This document shows, piece by piece, positions 62,359 to 64,000 of a DNA stretch of 64,000 nt; the stretch's first letter is position 1, and every line of letters begins with the position of its first letter. The position numbers were made by a program, and so were the translations under genes. The DNA is from Bacteroidaceae bacterium (GTDB lineage Bacteria > Bacteroidota > Bacteroidia > Bacteroidales > Bacteroidaceae). The notes beneath the pieces are model-generated. The model was not told where the DNA came from, did not search any database, and saw only the letters and a program-made list of their open reading frames with translations. Location of the stretch: the NCBI GenBank assembly GCA_902362595.1, contig CABIXF010000013.1, forward strand, positions 25,603 to 89,602. Direction: 5' to 3'.

Positions 62359-62476
62359 CGAGGTTGGTCTTTCCAAATGGCCGGCAGGGAGTATTGCATC
62401 TGCATCCAAGCCGTGGAGTGGCTGCCTTGGTTTTTGCGAAGACCAGCGTGTAGGATGTAAGAAAATAACAGACAAT

Positions 62477-63760
62477 ATGAAGACGTTGAAAAATCAGAAT
62501 TTTTGGTGGAGATTTGAGCAATTTCCTTTATTCCTTTATTTGTTTAAATGGCTTTTCCTTTCCGTTTTGTCCGGTGCCTGCATTGGTTCTGCCTCTGCCT
62601 TGCTGCTTGTGTCACTGGAGTGGGCCACACAGTATCGTGAACATCATCTTTGGATCATTGCCTTGTTGCCATTGGCCGGATTAGTCATTGGATTGATGTA
62701 CCATTACCTGGCTGGCTCCGCTTCCAGGGGGAACAATTATCTGATAGAGGAAATCCGTTCGCCTCATGACATCATACCGTTCCGGATGGCTCCCTTGGTG
62801 TACATTGGTACCGTATTGACCCATCTGTTCGGTGGTTCTGCCGGTAGAGAAGGCACCGGCGTACAGATGGGTGGGGCAATAGCCGACCAGTTTTCCCGCT
62901 TGTTTCGCATGCGGCGCAGAGACCACCGGTTGATGGTAGCCATCGGTATCAGCGCCGGTTTTGCCTCCGTGTTTGGTACACCGTTGGCCGGAGCCGTTTT
63001 CGGTCTGGAGGTCATTGTGGTGGGCCGGATGCGCTACGAGGCCATTTTGCCCAGTTTCCTTTCGGCAGCTGTAGCCAGCATGGTGTGTCATGCCTGGGGA
63101 GTGGCACATACCCATTATGTGGTGCCGGAGGTGCCTGCACTGGATGGAAGCAATCTGCTGTGGACTGTGGCCGTAGGTATTCTTTTCGGGCTGGCCGCCA
63201 TGCTGTTTTCTCGCTCCATCGGTTTCTGGTCGGGAGTGGCCAAGCGTATCAGCTACCCACCCTTGCGTCCGCTGGTAGGAGGTGTGGTGATAGCTGCTGC
63301 TGTCTGGCTGATGGGAACCACGAAGTACATCGGCTTGGGAGTTCCCACTATCGTGGCTTCTTTCTCCGAACAGCAGATGTGGTATGACTTCCTGCTGAAA
63401 ACGTTATTTACGACCTTTACCATTGGAGTAGGTTTCAAGGGAGGAGAAGTGACTCCTTTGTTTTTTGTGGGAGCCACGTTGGGAAGTGCCTTGTCGGCCA
63501 TCGTACCTCTACCCATGGGATTGCTGGCAGGAATCGGTTTTGTGGCCGTATTTGCCGGAGCAACCAATACGCCGATAGCCTGTACGCTCATGGGAATTGA
63601 ACTGTTCGGGGCAGAGCCGGGCATTTATTTAGGAATTGCCTGTGTAGTGGCTTATCTGTTTTCCGGCCATACGGGTATCTATACAGCCCAGTTGATAGGG
63701 AGTCCCAAACATTTGGCTTACCTTCGGGAGAAGGGGAGGACCTTGGCCGAAAGAAGATAA
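62477..63760 (+). CDS. CLC-F-type fluoride exporter (CLC family)
   Basis: 427 aa, about ten membrane helices of the CLC fold. The first anion-site segment is GNNYLIEEIRSP near residues 84-95, in place of the chloride-type GSGIP, and resembles the GNN-containing motif of fluoride-selective CLC-F proteins. GREGTGVQ (near 121) and the third-helix segment GVGFKGGEVTPLFFVGA are present. A fluoride riboswitch lies upstream, so fluoride/proton antiport is well supported, although transport was not measured. Start is the ATG at 62477. Confidence 0.86.
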   Translation: MKTLKNQNFWWRFEQFPLFLYLFKWLFLSVLSGACIGSASALLLVSLEWATQYREHHLWIIALLPLAGLVIGLMYHYLAGSASRGNNYLIEEIRSPHDIIPFRMAPLVYIGTVLTHLFGGSAGREGTGVQMGGAIADQFSRLFRMRRRDHRLMVAIGISAGFASVFGTPLAGAVFGLEVIVVGRMRYEAILPSFLSAAVASMVCHAWGVAHTHYVVPEVPALDGSNLLWTVAVGILFGLAAMLFSRSIGFWSGVAKRISYPPLRPLVGGVVIAAAVWLMGTTKYIGLGVPTIVASFSEQQMWYDFLLKTLFTTFTIGVGFKGGEVTPLFFVGATLGSALSAIVPLPMGLLAGIGFVAVFAGATNTPIACTLMGIELFGAEPGIYLGIACVVAYLFSGHTGIYTAQLIGSPKHLAYLREKGRTLAERR

Positions 63761-63893
63761 TTCTCGAAATCTTGGGAATGAAACGTAAGGGCAGAGAAAA
63801 CGCATCAAAATTTCTTTAACAGGATTTAGTTTTTAATGTTTGTATTTATCTGATTATCAGTTTGTTTTGTTTGTGTATATCGATGTTTTTCAT

Positions 63894-63901
63894 TATCTTT
63901 A
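63894..63901 (+). promoter_or_regulatory. -7 promoter box for the last gene
   Basis: TATCTTTA is close to TAnnTTTG and lies about 20 nt before the ATG at 63922. Confidence 0.45.
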
Positions 63902-63921
63902 TAATAAAAAACAGATAAAAT

Positions 63922-64000
63922 ATGGATTCAATATCAAAGAAATTCTTGATTATGGATAATTTGGCAAAGGCCATGGAGCCTTTGGATACACGTGTACAAG
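63922..64000 (+). CDS. Unidentified protein (5' fragment only)
   Basis: The first 26 codons (MDSISKKFLIMDNLAKAMEP...) of a gene cut by the window end. Too short to assign a family. Confidence 0.5.
   Translation, partial: MDSISKKFLIMDNLAKAMEPLDTRVQ

Overview
The window reads as a chromosomal segment of a gut Bacteroidota, most likely Bacteroides or Phocaeicola. The evidence is repeated Bacteroidales -7 promoter boxes (TAnnTTTG), weak Shine-Dalgarno sequences, TonB-dependent receptors with carboxypeptidase-like N-terminal domains, a FecI/FecR-type sigma/anti-sigma pair, an RseC-RnfBCDGEA cluster, and an XRE-DUF6922/AbiEii-type pair. No rRNA or tRNA gene, CRISPR array or intact insertion sequence was seen.

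Layout. 1-2928: minus-strand operon of a polyprenol-phosphate mannose synthase, dihydroorotase and a stand-alone methionine synthase reactivation domain (cut by the window start). 3031-3156: intergenic array of six 16-bp palindromic units at exact 22-bp spacing. 3341-6376: type II pantothenate kinase converging on a TPR protein. 6776-11388: small barrel protein, ECF sigma, FecR and an STN-domain TonB transducer, a cell-surface signalling operon. 11475-14852: mfd. 14990-21614: histidine phosphatase, TonB receptor, beta-helix-like lipoprotein and purple acid phosphatase, which look like a phosphate-ester scavenging locus. 21956-25546: acyl-CoA carboxylase (BC, BCCP, CT). 25656-29474: DMT permease, RavA and ViaA as overlapping, unusually GC-rich genes. 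29708-29811: a second, more degenerate 22-bp array.

30206-38650 is an AT-rich accessory island. It holds an XRE/DUF6922 antitoxin-like gene with a frameshifted AbiEii toxin, a membrane TPR-LuxR regulator, two secreted proteins with TonB C-terminal domains but no evident membrane tether, a broken LanC-like gene, a beta-propeller protein, a TPR paralogue that lacks the TonB domain, and a possible transposase scrap.

38655-50946: DUF1349 protein, LuxR regulator, Fic AMPylase with a tandem palindromic operator-like element, a DUF4091/GH123-like hydrolase, OmpH-like lipoprotein, PepD, an EEP phosphatase, and the minus-strand lemA-TPM-aroC-dipeptidase operon. 51052-55023: lepA, an orphan ECF sigma factor and threonine dehydratase. 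55169-60821: rseC-rnfBCDGEA, the sodium/proton-pumping ferredoxin:NAD oxidoreductase. 60998-63760: galE, then a fluoride riboswitch in front of a CLC-F-type fluoride exporter. The window ends in the first 79 bases of an unidentified gene.

The points most worth a second look are the two 22-bp arrays, the secreted TonB_C/LanC/TPR island, the homopolymer frameshift in the AbiEii toxin, the Fic operator pair, and the riboswitch-CLC-F unit.
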